Assembly: GCF_000243315.1 (NCBI RefSeq)
Contig: NZ_JH597761.1
Span: forward strand, 296,660 to 337,111
Length of the DNA stretch: 40,452 nt
Origin: Metallosphaera yellowstonensis MK1
Lineage (GTDB): Archaea; Thermoproteota; Thermoprotei_A; Sulfolobales; Sulfolobaceae
Direction: 5' to 3'
In this document: piece after piece, positions 8,508 through 16,675 of the stretch
Layout: each line of letters opens with the position of its first letter
Numbering within the stretch: the first letter of the stretch is position 1
The notes under the pieces: model-generated
Told to the model about the DNA's origin: nothing
Seen by the model: only the letters and a program-made list of their open reading frames with translations
The model's database searches: none
Program-made: the position numbers and the translations under genes

Positions 8508-10739
8508 GTGCAAACGTTACGAATAGTGGTTTCGGGTTTAGTTCAGGGAGTGGGATTCAGGCCCTTCATATACAGGATCGCCACTGAAAGTAACGTCAAG
8601 GGTTTCGTTAGGAACATGGGAGGAAGTGAGGTGGAGATAGTCATCCAGGGTGGAAAGAGAGAAATCTCCACGTTCTTCTCGCTATTTTACTTGAAGCTCC
8701 CCGCTCCAGCCAGGATAGAGTCCTTGAGGGTGGAGGGATTAGAGGAGTGTAAATTCGGAGAGTTCAGGATTATGCCCAGTTCTCTGGACAGGAGGGAGCC
8801 CAGCCAGATCCCCCCGGATTTCACAGTCTGCGACGACTGCCTGAGGGAGGTCTTAGACCAGAGAAACAGGAGGTACAGATATCCCTTCAACAGTTGCGCC
8901 TACTGCGGACCTAGGTTCTCCATGATCATGGCAATCCCCTACGATAGGGAAAATACCTCGATGCGTGATTTCCCCCTCTGTGAGCACTGTAGTGGGGAGT
9001 ACTCAAACCCCACGGACGAGAGGAGGTTTGACGCCCAGGGGATAAGTTGTCCCATCTGTGGTCCGAGGCTCTTCCTGGAGGACCTCTCAGGGGAGAGGGT
9101 GGAGGGAGATCCCATACTTCAGACAGCCAAGTTACTTTCGGAGGGCCACATTGTAGCGGTGAAGGGTGTGGGGGGTTATCACATAGCAGTCAACCCCTTC
9201 AATGACGACCTCGTGAAGGAGCTCAGGAGGAGGAAGAACAGGCCCGAGAAACCCTTCGCCGTCATGTCGATCTCTACCTCTGTCGTATCCAGGTATGCTT
9301 ACCTGTCCAGGGAGGAGGTGGAGGCTCTGGAGTCTCCCGAGAGGCCCATAGTCCTCCTCAGGAAGAGGGAGGAGAGTCAGCTGTCCAAGTACATTTCCCC
9401 AGGACTTGACAGGGAGGGATTCTTCCTTTATTACACCCCCCTCCACTACCTGATATTAAGGGAAGTTGAGGGGAACTCACTGATCATGACCAGCGGGAAC
9501 AAACACGGATACCCCATGTGCATCGACGAGAAGTGCGTCAGGGAGAAACTCAAGGGGATCGCGGACTACGTCCTCTACCATAACAGACAGATAGTCAACA
9601 GGGTGGATGACAGCGTGATGAAGTTCACGGGGTCGAGGAGACACTTGCTGAGGAGGGGAAGGGGATTCGCACCGCTTTGGATAAGACTGAGGAGGATTGG
9701 ATTGCCGGGCCTGGCGATCGGGGCCGAGTTGGGGAACGCAGGGGGAGTCCTACTAGGCGACAAGGCCATCCTAACGCAGTACGTGGGCGACACGGACAGG
9801 GTGGACAACCTGGTCCAGTTGGAGAGATCCCTCGACTTCCTCCTGAGAACCTACGGGGTCGCTCCCAAAGTCGTGATAACAGATAAGAATCCGGCTTACC
9901 AGAGCAGGAGGTTGGCCAGAAAGTACGCTGAGAGATTCTCGGCCCAACTAGTCGAGGTTCAACATCACTTCGCCCACGCCTTGAGCGTCAGTGCAGAGAG
10001 GGGCGTGGAGGAGGGGATCGCCATAACCATAGACGGCGTGGGGTACGGCGACGATGGGAACGCGTGGGGAGGAGAGATCCTCAGGTTCAGGGGGGCAGAC
10101 TACAGCAGGGAGTTCCACCTCAGATACATACCTTACCCAGGAGGGGACGTTAACGCGCTTAAACCTAGGAGGATGCTGGCTAACTTCCTGGGCACTTTCA
10201 TGGACTGGGAGGAGGCAGGAAAGGTCGCGGGAATTCCGCCCGAGGAGGTAGTTGTGCTTTCTAACCTCAACAGGAGACCTGGACTCCTCACCTCCAGCAC
10301 GGGCAGGTTTTTGGATGCCGTGTCCGCTTACCTCGGGGTGTGCCACAGGAGGACGTATGAGGGCGAACCAGCCATCAAACTGGAGGCTGCAGCTAAGGGT
10401 GGTAAGGTGTTGGACTTGGATTTGCCGGTGAGGGGTAGAGAGATAGATACGGTGGAGGCGTTCAAGTGGCTAGTCTCGCATGACCCACCGTTAGCTGATG
10501 CAGCCGCGACTGTCCTGTACAGGCTCGGGGAGGCCCTAGTCAAGGCTGCCCTGAGGCTGAACCCCGACGTGATCCTGGTCTCCGGCGGTGCGGCTGTCAA
10601 TGAGTACATCCTCAAGGGGATGGAGGACAACTCCCAGGGGATCAGAGTGGTAACACCAAGTAAAGTTCCGGCAGGAGATGGGGGAATAGCCCTGGGACAG
10701 CTAAACTTCTCTACGTTGGCTAATCTGGAAGGGTTATAA
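8508..10739 (+). CDS. hypF: Carbamoyltransferase HypF
   Basis: HypF uses carbamoyl phosphate and ATP to make the thiocarbamate on HypE that becomes the cyanide ligands of the [NiFe] site. All domains are visible in the 743 residues. There is an acylphosphatase domain with SGLVQGVGFRPF at residues 9-20. Two zinc fingers follow, with cysteine pairs at 108/111 and 130/133 and at 158/161 and 181/184. Then come a YrdC-like domain (about 200-380) and a Kae1-like domain with VQHHFAHA and a late LVSGGAAVNEY. The GTG start lies about 28 bases from a TATA-like AGTTAATATC (8475-8484), so the transcript is probably leaderless. The next gene, a hydrogenase protease, follows after 22 bases. Confidence 0.96.
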   Translation: MQTLRIVVSGLVQGVGFRPFIYRIATESNVKGFVRNMGGSEVEIVIQGGKREISTFFSLFYLKLPAPARIESLRVEGLEECKFGEFRIMPSSLDRREPSQIPPDFTVCDDCLREVLDQRNRRYRYPFNSCAYCGPRFSMIMAIPYDRENTSMRDFPLCEHCSGEYSNPTDERRFDAQGISCPICGPRLFLEDLSGERVEGDPILQTAKLLSEGHIVAVKGVGGYHIAVNPFNDDLVKELRRRKNRPEKPFAVMSISTSVVSRYAYLSREEVEALESPERPIVLLRKREESQLSKYISPGLDREGFFLYYTPLHYLILREVEGNSLIMTSGNKHGYPMCIDEKCVREKLKGIADYVLYHNRQIVNRVDDSVMKFTGSRRHLLRRGRGFAPLWIRLRRIGLPGLAIGAELGNAGGVLLGDKAILTQYVGDTDRVDNLVQLERSLDFLLRTYGVAPKVVITDKNPAYQSRRLARKYAERFSAQLVEVQHHFAHALSVSAERGVEEGIAITIDGVGYGDDGNAWGGEILRFRGADYSREFHLRYIPYPGGDVNALKPRRMLANFLGTFMDWEEAGKVAGIPPEEVVVLSNLNRRPGLLTSSTGRFLDAVSAYLGVCHRRTYEGEPAIKLEAAAKGGKVLDLDLPVRGREIDTVEAFKWLVSHDPPLADAAATVLYRLGEALVKAALRLNPDVILVSGGAAVNEYILKGMEDNSQGIRVVTPSKVPAGDGGIALGQLNFSTLANLEGL

Positions 10740-10761
10740 GGTTGAACCTTTAATTTCACCC

Positions 10762-11310
10762 ATGAGGGTTCTCGTTTTAGGGGTAGGTAACGTCTTCATG
10801 GGAGATGACGGCTGCGGTGTAGCTGTGGCACAGTCCCTTGAGGGACAGGTGGAGGGGGGAGACGTTAGGGACTTAGGGACCGGAGGGTTACCTGCGGTAG
10901 ACTTCATGAGTAACTACGATTTGGTGGTGATAGTTGACGCAGCTGAAGTCGACGACGTTAAGGTCATAGAGGTGGGCGACAAGGCTGGGGAGGACGAGAT
11001 AGCAGAGACCGTGTTGTCCATGGCCGTTGGGGGTTCACACGGGTTGGGGGTAATGGATCTCATCAACCTGGTCAGGGTCGGAGGCGACGTCCCAAAAATC
11101 GTAATAGTGGGGTGCAGGCCTGAGAGGTTAGAGGTAGGAATCGGTCTCTCCAGGGAAATGGTGGGAAGGTGCGTTAAGGCAATCGAGGTGATATCTGAGC
11201 TACTCTCCAAGTATAACGTCCAGGTGAACGTTGACGGGGCGAAGAGTAGGTTACTCCATAACGAACTTGCTAGGACTCACGATGTTAACGAACGCTCAGG
11301 AACACGGTAG
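10762..11310 (+). CDS. Hydrogenase maturation endopeptidase (HyaD/HycI family)
   Basis: This 182-residue nickel-dependent protease removes the C-terminal peptide of a hydrogenase large subunit once the active site is loaded. It has the family start VLVLGVGNVFMGDDGCGVAVAQ, in which the Asp after MG binds nickel. DLGTGGLPAVDFM follows, then VVIVDAAEVDDV with the second metal Asp, and a GGSHGLGVMDLI segment with the metal-binding His. About 30 residues at the C-terminus extend beyond the usual family length. It is co-transcribed with hypF. Since the cytoplasmic hydrogenase operon has its own protease, this one probably serves the membrane-bound enzyme at 33.3 kb; that pairing is inference. Confidence 0.92.
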   Translation: MRVLVLGVGNVFMGDDGCGVAVAQSLEGQVEGGDVRDLGTGGLPAVDFMSNYDLVVIVDAAEVDDVKVIEVGDKAGEDEIAETVLSMAVGGSHGLGVMDLINLVRVGGDVPKIVIVGCRPERLEVGIGLSREMVGRCVKAIEVISELLSKYNVQVNVDGAKSRLLHNELARTHDVNERSGTR

Positions 11311-11418
11311 AAAAGATCGCCCAGCACTTGTGGGAATTTCCCTTAAATATGGCCCTCCAACAGAGGCGAAATTTAATAATTGCTGATCACGTTCTCCTCC
11401 TGTAACGAAGAACCTTTG

Positions 11419-11652
11419 TCATAGGTCCCTGAGGTTCTCGATTATCTCCCTCAGGTTCCCCTCCACCTCCTCTCTCGAGACGACCCTAATCGCGTAACCT
11501 GCGTGAACTAGGACCAGGTCCCCTTCCTTGGCCTCCACAAGTCCCAGCTCTACCTCCCTCACTATCCCTCCGAAGTCCACCATCGCCCCAGACCCTCTCA
11601 CCTCGATTACCTTCCCCAAATGGGCCATATCGTAGGGATCGTATTCAGACAT
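11419..11652 (-). CDS. HypC-like protein lacking the N-terminal Cys
   Basis: This 77-residue protein shows the HypC/HupF fold pattern: HLGKVIEV, a MVDFGGIVREV strand and the conserved LVLVHAGYAIRVV. Canonical HypC starts Met-Cys, and that cysteine carries the Fe(CN)2CO group. Here the aligned position reads MAHLGKV and the whole protein has no cysteine. The ATG at 11652 overlaps the stop of the upstream hypC paralogue, implying translational coupling; an internal Met at residue 9 would also fit. It cannot carry iron in the known way by itself and may act as partner of the adjacent paralogue. Confidence 0.85.
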   Translation of the reverse strand: MSEYDPYDMAHLGKVIEVRGSGAMVDFGGIVREVELGLVEAKEGDLVLVHAGYAIRVVSREEVEGNLREIIENLRDL

Positions 11653-11875
11653 CCTGGAGCGCCCTCATCAATTCCTGCTGATATCTCAACATCTCAGCGT
11701 ACTCCTCCTCCGTTATCTTCTCCATTATCATCCCGTAACTCACTACCACTGGATCTCCCTCCTTCACATCGTCAAATCCGTTCACTATGACAGGCTCTAT
11801 GGCACCGTTACCGTAATCCACGAAGGCGATCTGCCCCTCTACTGAGACCACCCTTGCGGGGAAACTCAGGCACAT
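11645..11875 (-). CDS. HypC-like protein with N-terminal Cys but no HAG motif
   Basis: The start is placed at the ATG at 11875, giving MCLSFPARVVSVEGQIAFVDYGNG. A TATA box at 11898-11905 lies 26 bases upstream, so the mRNA would be leaderless. A longer reading from 11899 would begin on the TATA box itself. The 76-residue product keeps the iron-binding Cys2 but has VVVSYGMIMEKI where HypC has a conserved H-A-G motif. It is therefore the mirror image of the following gene, which keeps the motif and lacks the cysteine. The pair diverges from the large-subunit-like gene at 11988, an arrangement that recalls HoxL with HoxV in aerobic hydrogenase maturation. Confidence 0.85.
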   Translation of the reverse strand: MCLSFPARVVSVEGQIAFVDYGNGAIEPVIVNGFDDVKEGDPVVVSYGMIMEKITEEEYAEMLRYQQELMRALQDV

Positions 11876-11897
11876 CACTACTATCTTGAAATTGCCC

Positions 11898-11905
11898 AAT
11901 AAAAA
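11898..11905 (-). promoter_or_regulatory. TATA box of the hypC-like pair
   Basis: On the minus strand the sequence TTTTTATT is centred 26-27 bases before the ATG at 11875. This is the spacing expected for a leaderless archaeal transcript, and it decides the start codon of the first HypC paralogue. Confidence 0.55.
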
Positions 11906-11987
11906 CTTGAGTCCCTCAGGGGACGTTGAGGTGCCCTACAGCCCATGACTACTTATTTTCTCGGGATGAAATTGGATCAGGATAGAG

Positions 11988-13142
11988 TTGACTCCCCTCG
12001 ACATAGAGACCATAGAGTTAAGGGTGGAAATAGAGAAGAACGTAGTGACCAAGGTAACGTCGTCAGGGAATAGGCTCAGAGGTTACGAGAGGGCCTTCGT
12101 TGGGAAAGACCCCATCGAACTCTTGAGGATCATACCGAGGGTGTTGTCCACTTGCTCCCAATCCCACGTCCTCGCCTACGCTGAGGCCGTGGCGGAACCC
12201 GGAAATTGGGAGGAGGCCTCAAGGATCATGGCTATCCTCGAGATCGTTGAGAGCCACATGAAGCACCCCTACGCCTACTGGTTCCCCTACCTTGGGGGAG
12301 AGGAGTACAGTTTCCCCTCTGGGATTAAGTTCAGGAGGATAAACGAGGCGACCAGGAAAGTCAGGACGTTAATGGAGAAGGTGGGAGGGAAGTGGCCCTC
12401 GGTGGGACACCTGAGCCCTGGTGCGGGGGTCAGGTTCCGACTTCAGGACCTCATCGATGTGATCAAGGTTTTTCAGGAGCAGACCATAGGCATGGACCTG
12501 GATTCCTTCTTAGAGCTCTCCGACCTGGAGGAGTTGAGGGGCGATTCGGCCCTCCTAAACAAGGTCGAACCGTGGAGGGCAGGGTTGAAAAGGTACTTAG
12601 TGATAGGTTTCCCCTTCCGGGGGGACTTCTCCCCGCACCTGATCACTGACGAGGGTAATACCGTCACTTACTCCGGGCAAACCGTGGAAGTGGGACCTCT
12701 GGCACAGGCACTCTCGGTGGACCCCCTGATCAGGAAGCTCCACCACATGTGGGGACCCTCACCCCTGTTGAGGGAACTCTCCAGGCTCAGGATAGTCGCC
12801 TTTCTCCTCAGGGAATTGAGGGACGTGGATCTGGTATCGGAGGGGGTCAAGATCAGGGGCGGTGGGGTAGGGGGAGTCGAGTCCATAAGGGGTTCCCTCA
12901 TACACATCGTGGACCTGGGAGAGAAGGTAAGGGACTACAGGATAGTCCAACCCACGACCTTCAATGCCTCACCTGGAGGGGCACTGGAGAAGGCAGTTCA
13001 GGGGATACCTGTCAATGACCCCAGGTCTCCCTGGGAGATATCTCTGGCAGTGAGCTCACTGGACTCATGCTTTGTGACTCAGGTGGAGGTGTTCAACGAG
13101 GGTAAGTTTGTGCTCTCTAAGAGGATAGGAGGGTTCTGTTGA
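11988..13142 (+). CDS. Degenerate [NiFe] hydrogenase large-subunit homologue (HupK/HoxV-like)
   Basis: The 384 residues align along their length with hydrogenase large subunits, but the metal-ligand motifs are half lost. The first motif reads RVLSTCSQSH (residues 51-60): Cys56 and His60 are kept, while the other cysteine is Leu53. The second reads DSCFVTQVE (359-367): Cys361 is kept, with Thr364 and Glu367 in place of Cys and His. It cannot hold a standard Ni-Fe site, and there is no small subunit beside it. HupK and HoxV are known large-subunit homologues that act as scaffolds when the Fe(CN)2CO group is built, so I infer that role. The start is TTG at 11988; an upstream stop limits alternatives. 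A C-terminal cysteine (384) is also notable. Confidence 0.78.
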   Translation: MTPLDIETIELRVEIEKNVVTKVTSSGNRLRGYERAFVGKDPIELLRIIPRVLSTCSQSHVLAYAEAVAEPGNWEEASRIMAILEIVESHMKHPYAYWFPYLGGEEYSFPSGIKFRRINEATRKVRTLMEKVGGKWPSVGHLSPGAGVRFRLQDLIDVIKVFQEQTIGMDLDSFLELSDLEELRGDSALLNKVEPWRAGLKRYLVIGFPFRGDFSPHLITDEGNTVTYSGQTVEVGPLAQALSVDPLIRKLHHMWGPSPLLRELSRLRIVAFLLRELRDVDLVSEGVKIRGGGVGGVESIRGSLIHIVDLGEKVRDYRIVQPTTFNASPGGALEKAVQGIPVNDPRSPWEISLAVSSLDSCFVTQVEVFNEGKFVLSKRIGGFC

Positions 13143-13167
13143 ACTCATCTCCGTCCTAGCGTAGCTC

Positions 13168-13545
13168 TCAATGGGCCCTGGACATCTTGTCCGTTATCCT
13201 CTGCGCCGCTAACTTAATTCCCTCGAACGTCAGTTCCACTGACCCCTCCCTGACCTCAGCCAACCCAGATTCTACCAGTTCCCTGAGCGTATCACCGTCA
13301 ACCTCGTCAGCTCCCCTCTTCCTCCCGTAAGCTAAGTCCATGTACAGTACCTGGAGAAAGTCCATCAGACCGTAGAGGGAGGAGAGCTCCCTCACCCCAG
13401 CCTCCGTGAGGTACAATAACCCTCCCTCCTCCTTGACCAGTCCCCTCCTCATCAATCCCTCAAGGTCAACCCCCCGGAGCTTCAGCTCTTCCCTCCTCCT
13501 GGGGGCTACGTGGATCTCCTCGAGAGCAAGCAGGTCAGAAAGCAC
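13168..13545 (-). CDS. Tandem winged-helix-like protein of hydrogenase operon
   Basis: This 125-residue protein seems to contain two winged-helix halves. The first is GLMRRGLVKEEGGLLYLTEAGVREL (about residues 29-54). The second is LVESGLAEVREGSVELTFEGIKLAAQ (about 90-116). It has no cysteines. The gene starts with GTG inside the end of the protease gene (40-base overlap), so it belongs to the cytoplasmic hydrogenase operon. It could be a DNA-binding regulator of that operon or a structural accessory protein. I do not know a named family for it. Confidence 0.7.
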   Translation of the reverse strand: MLSDLLALEEIHVAPRRREELKLRGVDLEGLMRRGLVKEEGGLLYLTEAGVRELSSLYGLMDFLQVLYMDLAYGRKRGADEVDGDTLRELVESGLAEVREGSVELTFEGIKLAAQRITDKMSRAH

Positions 13546-13853
13546 CTAGCCTCACCTTCGTGACCTCTGGAGAAGGCCACGATGGTTACCTTTGCCTTTA
13601 CACCCCTCATCCTGGCCCTCATGAGGTACTCCTCCAGTTCACTGTAGGAGAGCACCCCGGGATATATCTCCTCCAGGCCCAGGACTAGGAACCTGACCGA
13701 CTTGGCTGAATCCACCACGATCACCTCATCCTCGTCTCTCATTAACTCATCCATGGCGTCCAGGTTGGGGCCTATGAAGAGACCCCCGAAGTCCTCCACT
13801 ATCCTTCCACCTTCATCTCCATGGAGTTCGTTCCCTACCCCTATGAGCCTCAT
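13506..13853 (-). CDS. Short hydrogenase maturation protease
   Basis: The N-terminal RLIGVGNELHGDEGGRIVEDF corresponds to the GNxxxGDDG metal site of HycI/HyaD proteases, and VIVVDSAKSVRF carries the second Asp. At 115 residues it is shorter than the usual 150-160 and lacks part of the C-terminal half, though a late His (FSRGHEG) may supply the third ligand. Its ATG overlaps the TGA of the large subunit (ATGA), so it is translationally coupled to its presumed substrate, whose C-terminal extension after the last ligand is only 13 residues. Confidence 0.82.
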   Translation of the reverse strand: MRLIGVGNELHGDEGGRIVEDFGGLFIGPNLDAMDELMRDEDEVIVVDSAKSVRFLVLGLEEIYPGVLSYSELEEYLMRARMRGVKAKVTIVAFSRGHEGEARCFLTCLLSRRST

Positions 13854-15391
13854 AACCTCATCGCCAGTTTCTCCTTTCCTCCGTCCAGGACGTGGACGTT
13901 ACATACCATACAAGCGTCGTGTGACCTGACCACGTGAGCGACCTCAATGGGGTTGGACAGGTCCTCCACTTCAGTTCCCACCAGGGCCATGGTAAGGTGA
14001 CTCGGATTCCCCTCAGGGTCCTCAGGTCCCATGTTTATCTGTGTGGGGGTGACAACCTGGTAGTTCTCTATCTTACCATCCTCCACCACGATCCAGTGTC
14101 CCAAGGACCCCCTCGAGGCCTCAACCAGACCGTAACCCATGGCGAACTGTCTCTCCTGGGGCTTTATATAGGTAGGCCCATTAAAGTCATATGTGTCCAG
14201 GTTATTCAGGATCAGCTCGTGTATTAGGGCCAACCTCACGAACCTGGCCACCTCCCTCGCCAGGACATTTGTACCGAACCTCTTAACCAGGTCAGTCATG
14301 AGCCTGTTCCCAGCTACTACCAACATGGACAACGCTCCCACCTCGGGTGCAACGTACCTGTCCTTGAGCTTATACCTGAAAGTCTTGGTGAAAGTATACT
14401 TTCCCTTCCCGTTGGGTGGGAGAGGGTTAGTCTGGCCCATGAATGGGTTCAACCCTATCCTGTCCCCAAGGTCGTAGGTGTAGAAGGAGTGGGCGACGAA
14501 CTCCAGGACGTTGTTAGGATCGACCTCGAACCTGTCCCACGAGTTTAGATCCAATATTCCCCTACTGAACACCAGCTTCTCCCTGGAGTTAGCCGGGTCG
14601 TAGTCCTCAGGCACGTTGACGTGACCGTAACTCATGAGGAACTGAGATCCCTTCCCTATCCTGTGCCAGCCCATGGATTGACCGTAGTTCCACACCTTAG
14701 ATACGTCTCCCTCGGGGTAGTCCTTGGCCCACTGCTCCAGGTCCTCGACGCTCTCAAGCTCGAGGAATTGGTCTAGGGGTCCTCCCAGGACGGTCCTCTC
14801 CAGGAACTCAGCCGTTATCTGTCTTATTATACCCTTAGCCTTCACAACGTCGTTCGGGAAAGGTTCAGCGGTTATTCCTCCAGGAACCATGGCGGAGCCG
14901 TGGGGCCACTGGCCTCCAAAGATGGCGTAAATCTCGGCGTATCTCTTGGACCACACGACTGCCTGCTTATATGACGTCCCTACGTAGGGGGCCCACCTTA
15001 GCACCATGTCCCTATAGAAGGGTAACTTCTCATACTTCCTGTTGACGGAGTCTATCATGAACATCAGGTAAGTGTGCCTCACGTCGTTCTGTCCCATCTC
15101 AGCCAGGGTGAGGACGTTCCTCAGCCTCACAGCGTTGGGGGGTACCTTGGCTCCGTAGGCCATGTCCAGGGACTTAGCTGCAGAGAGCAAGTGGGATCCA
15201 CCGCAGATCCCACAGATCCTTGGAGTTATGACCAGGGAGTCCATGGGATACTTGCCCTTGAGTATAACCTCAATGCCCCTGAAGAGCCTGGACATGGGAT
15301 AGGCCTTGACTACCTTCCTCCCCTCAAAGATCACCTTGAGGTCCAGGTCTCCCTCCACCCTGTTGAGGGGGCTTATCACCCTCTCATTCAA
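13850..15391 (-). CDS. [NiFe] hydrogenase large subunit, cytoplasmic type
   Basis: The catalytic subunit (513 residues) has both Ni-Fe motifs: PRICGICGGSH (Cys60, Cys63, His67) and DACMVCNVH (Cys494, Cys497, His500). Only 13 residues (501-513) follow the last His and would be cleaved on maturation. It starts with TTG overlapping the small-subunit stop. The absence of a Tat signal on its small subunit places the enzyme in the cytoplasm, as in group 2 uptake or sensory hydrogenases; by family knowledge the best match is the Sulfolobales subgroup 2e implicated in aerobic H2 oxidation. It is encoded in one operon with its protease and a winged-helix protein. Confidence 0.95.
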   Translation of the reverse strand: MNERVISPLNRVEGDLDLKVIFEGRKVVKAYPMSRLFRGIEVILKGKYPMDSLVITPRICGICGGSHLLSAAKSLDMAYGAKVPPNAVRLRNVLTLAEMGQNDVRHTYLMFMIDSVNRKYEKLPFYRDMVLRWAPYVGTSYKQAVVWSKRYAEIYAIFGGQWPHGSAMVPGGITAEPFPNDVVKAKGIIRQITAEFLERTVLGGPLDQFLELESVEDLEQWAKDYPEGDVSKVWNYGQSMGWHRIGKGSQFLMSYGHVNVPEDYDPANSREKLVFSRGILDLNSWDRFEVDPNNVLEFVAHSFYTYDLGDRIGLNPFMGQTNPLPPNGKGKYTFTKTFRYKLKDRYVAPEVGALSMLVVAGNRLMTDLVKRFGTNVLAREVARFVRLALIHELILNNLDTYDFNGPTYIKPQERQFAMGYGLVEASRGSLGHWIVVEDGKIENYQVVTPTQINMGPEDPEGNPSHLTMALVGTEVEDLSNPIEVAHVVRSHDACMVCNVHVLDGGKEKLAMRL

Positions 15392-16352
15392 TCCAGTTCC
15401 CCTCCCTCTTGATGAGGGGTCTCACTAGGTACTGCGGTGCAGCGCCCCTGGCTATGGCTGAGAGGGTTATGTAAGATCCCCTGCTAACCCCCAGGGGTAA
15501 TCTCTTGGGGATCCCTGACCTGTTCTTCTCAGTCCTGAAGAAGTTGAAGGTGGGGAAGTCGAACTCGGTACAGCCCATGCAGGGGGTTCCAACCCTGGTC
15601 TTGCTGCTCTGGTTGTTCCAGAGGATGTTGTTGCACGGACTCCTGGTGTACGACCCCCTACAGCCCAACTCGAAGTAGAGACAGCCCTCCCTGTGGCCGA
15701 GTTCCTTTGAAGCTATCTTGAACGTAAAGTAGGGCTGCCTGGGGCAACCGAACTGGGTTGTGGTGGAGTAGAAGATCTTGGGCCTGTTGAAGTCGTCAAG
15801 GTCCCCCTGGGTTATCCTCTCCTCCAAGATCATGGACAAGGTCGTGAACAGCCACTCTGGATGAACGGGGCATCCCGACAGGTTTATCACGGGGAGTCCG
15901 GAGGAGGACCTGAAGTCCTTCCCCAGGAATCCGCCGGCCTCTTTCCTGTGATATTGAAGACCTGTGGATTGCGTCGGGTTTGGGTCTGCTGCCGGTATAC
16001 CACCGAAGGAGGCGCAGTCACCCACAGCTACCACATACTTGGCCCTCTTGGCTATCTCCCTAACCCAGTGCATCATGGGCTTACCTGCGAACATGTTGTA
16101 CTGACCCGTACCGTTGGGTCCAGTTATGACTGAGCCCTCGAAGAGGAACACGTGAAGTTCCAGCCTTGCCTCCAAGATAGAGTTCAACAGCCTCTTCAGA
16201 TCTCCCCCGCACTCTGGTGAGAGTGAAGGGTGCCACAAAAACCTGGCTTCGTGTTGGTGGAGAAATTCCAGGACGTCCGGGTCTGACGCGTTGAGCATGG
16301 ACAGGGTGTTTCCTCCGCATGCCCCTCCCTGGAGCCAGAGAAGGTTTCTCAT
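15384..16352 (-). CDS. [NiFe] hydrogenase small subunit, no Tat signal
   Basis: The small subunit carries the Fe-S relay. I start it at the ATG at 16352 (322 residues, MRNLLWLQGGACGGNT): a TATA box at 16375-16382 lies 26 bases upstream, and a TTG start at 16373 would fall at the box. There is no signal peptide. Visible cluster motifs include VGDCASFGG, SGCPVHPEW, QFGCPRQPYF, ELGCRGSYTRSPC and TPCMGC. The proximal-cluster motif near the N-terminus is ACGGNT, so the second of the usual two cysteines is replaced by Asn (residue 15). The electron acceptor is not encoded nearby. Confidence 0.93.
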   Translation of the reverse strand: MRNLLWLQGGACGGNTLSMLNASDPDVLEFLHQHEARFLWHPSLSPECGGDLKRLLNSILEARLELHVFLFEGSVITGPNGTGQYNMFAGKPMMHWVREIAKRAKYVVAVGDCASFGGIPAADPNPTQSTGLQYHRKEAGGFLGKDFRSSSGLPVINLSGCPVHPEWLFTTLSMILEERITQGDLDDFNRPKIFYSTTTQFGCPRQPYFTFKIASKELGHREGCLYFELGCRGSYTRSPCNNILWNNQSSKTRVGTPCMGCTEFDFPTFNFFRTEKNRSGIPKRLPLGVSRGSYITLSAIARGAAPQYLVRPLIKREGNWIE

Positions 16353-16374
16353 TTTGTAATGATAGAAACGCAAG

Positions 16375-16382
16375 ATATTTAA
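16375..16382 (-). promoter_or_regulatory. TATA box of cytoplasmic hydrogenase operon
   Basis: TTAAATAT on the minus strand is centred about 26 bases before the ATG at 16352. This predicts a leaderless transcript and supports the shorter small-subunit start. Confidence 0.55.
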
Positions 16383-16540
16383 GGCTGACTTATGAAAGAC
16401 GTTGAATAATTTTAAGTTATAGCTGGAGAATCATTGAAAATAATTATAAATCGCGTAATAAAGTTGGAGGATATATGAATAGACGTCGCTATATTAAGGA
16501 TAATGTTCAGCTCCCATATAAGTGGGCCGCAATGTGACTA

Positions 16541-16584
16541 GGATATCAGGGCAAACTTCAGGCCTGAACCTTTGAGTAATATCC
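16541..16584. promoter_or_regulatory. 44-bp dyad between divergent hydrogenase and DUF1641 genes
   Basis: A perfect 12-bp palindrome TTCAGGCCTGAA (16557-16568) is centred exactly within outer arms GGATAT (16541-16546) and ATATCC (16579-16584). Near-symmetric CAAA and TTTG lie between. It stands about 160 bp upstream of the hydrogenase TATA box and about 60 bp upstream of the DUF1641 promoter. A dimeric regulator could bind here. Confidence 0.5.
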
Positions 16585-16675
16585 GTCCAAATAATCACGT
16601 GAGGTATTTATTTTAAAAATAAGAAGTATTTGAACAAACTTTTTAAATACATGATTTAGAATCAATTAGATCTCA

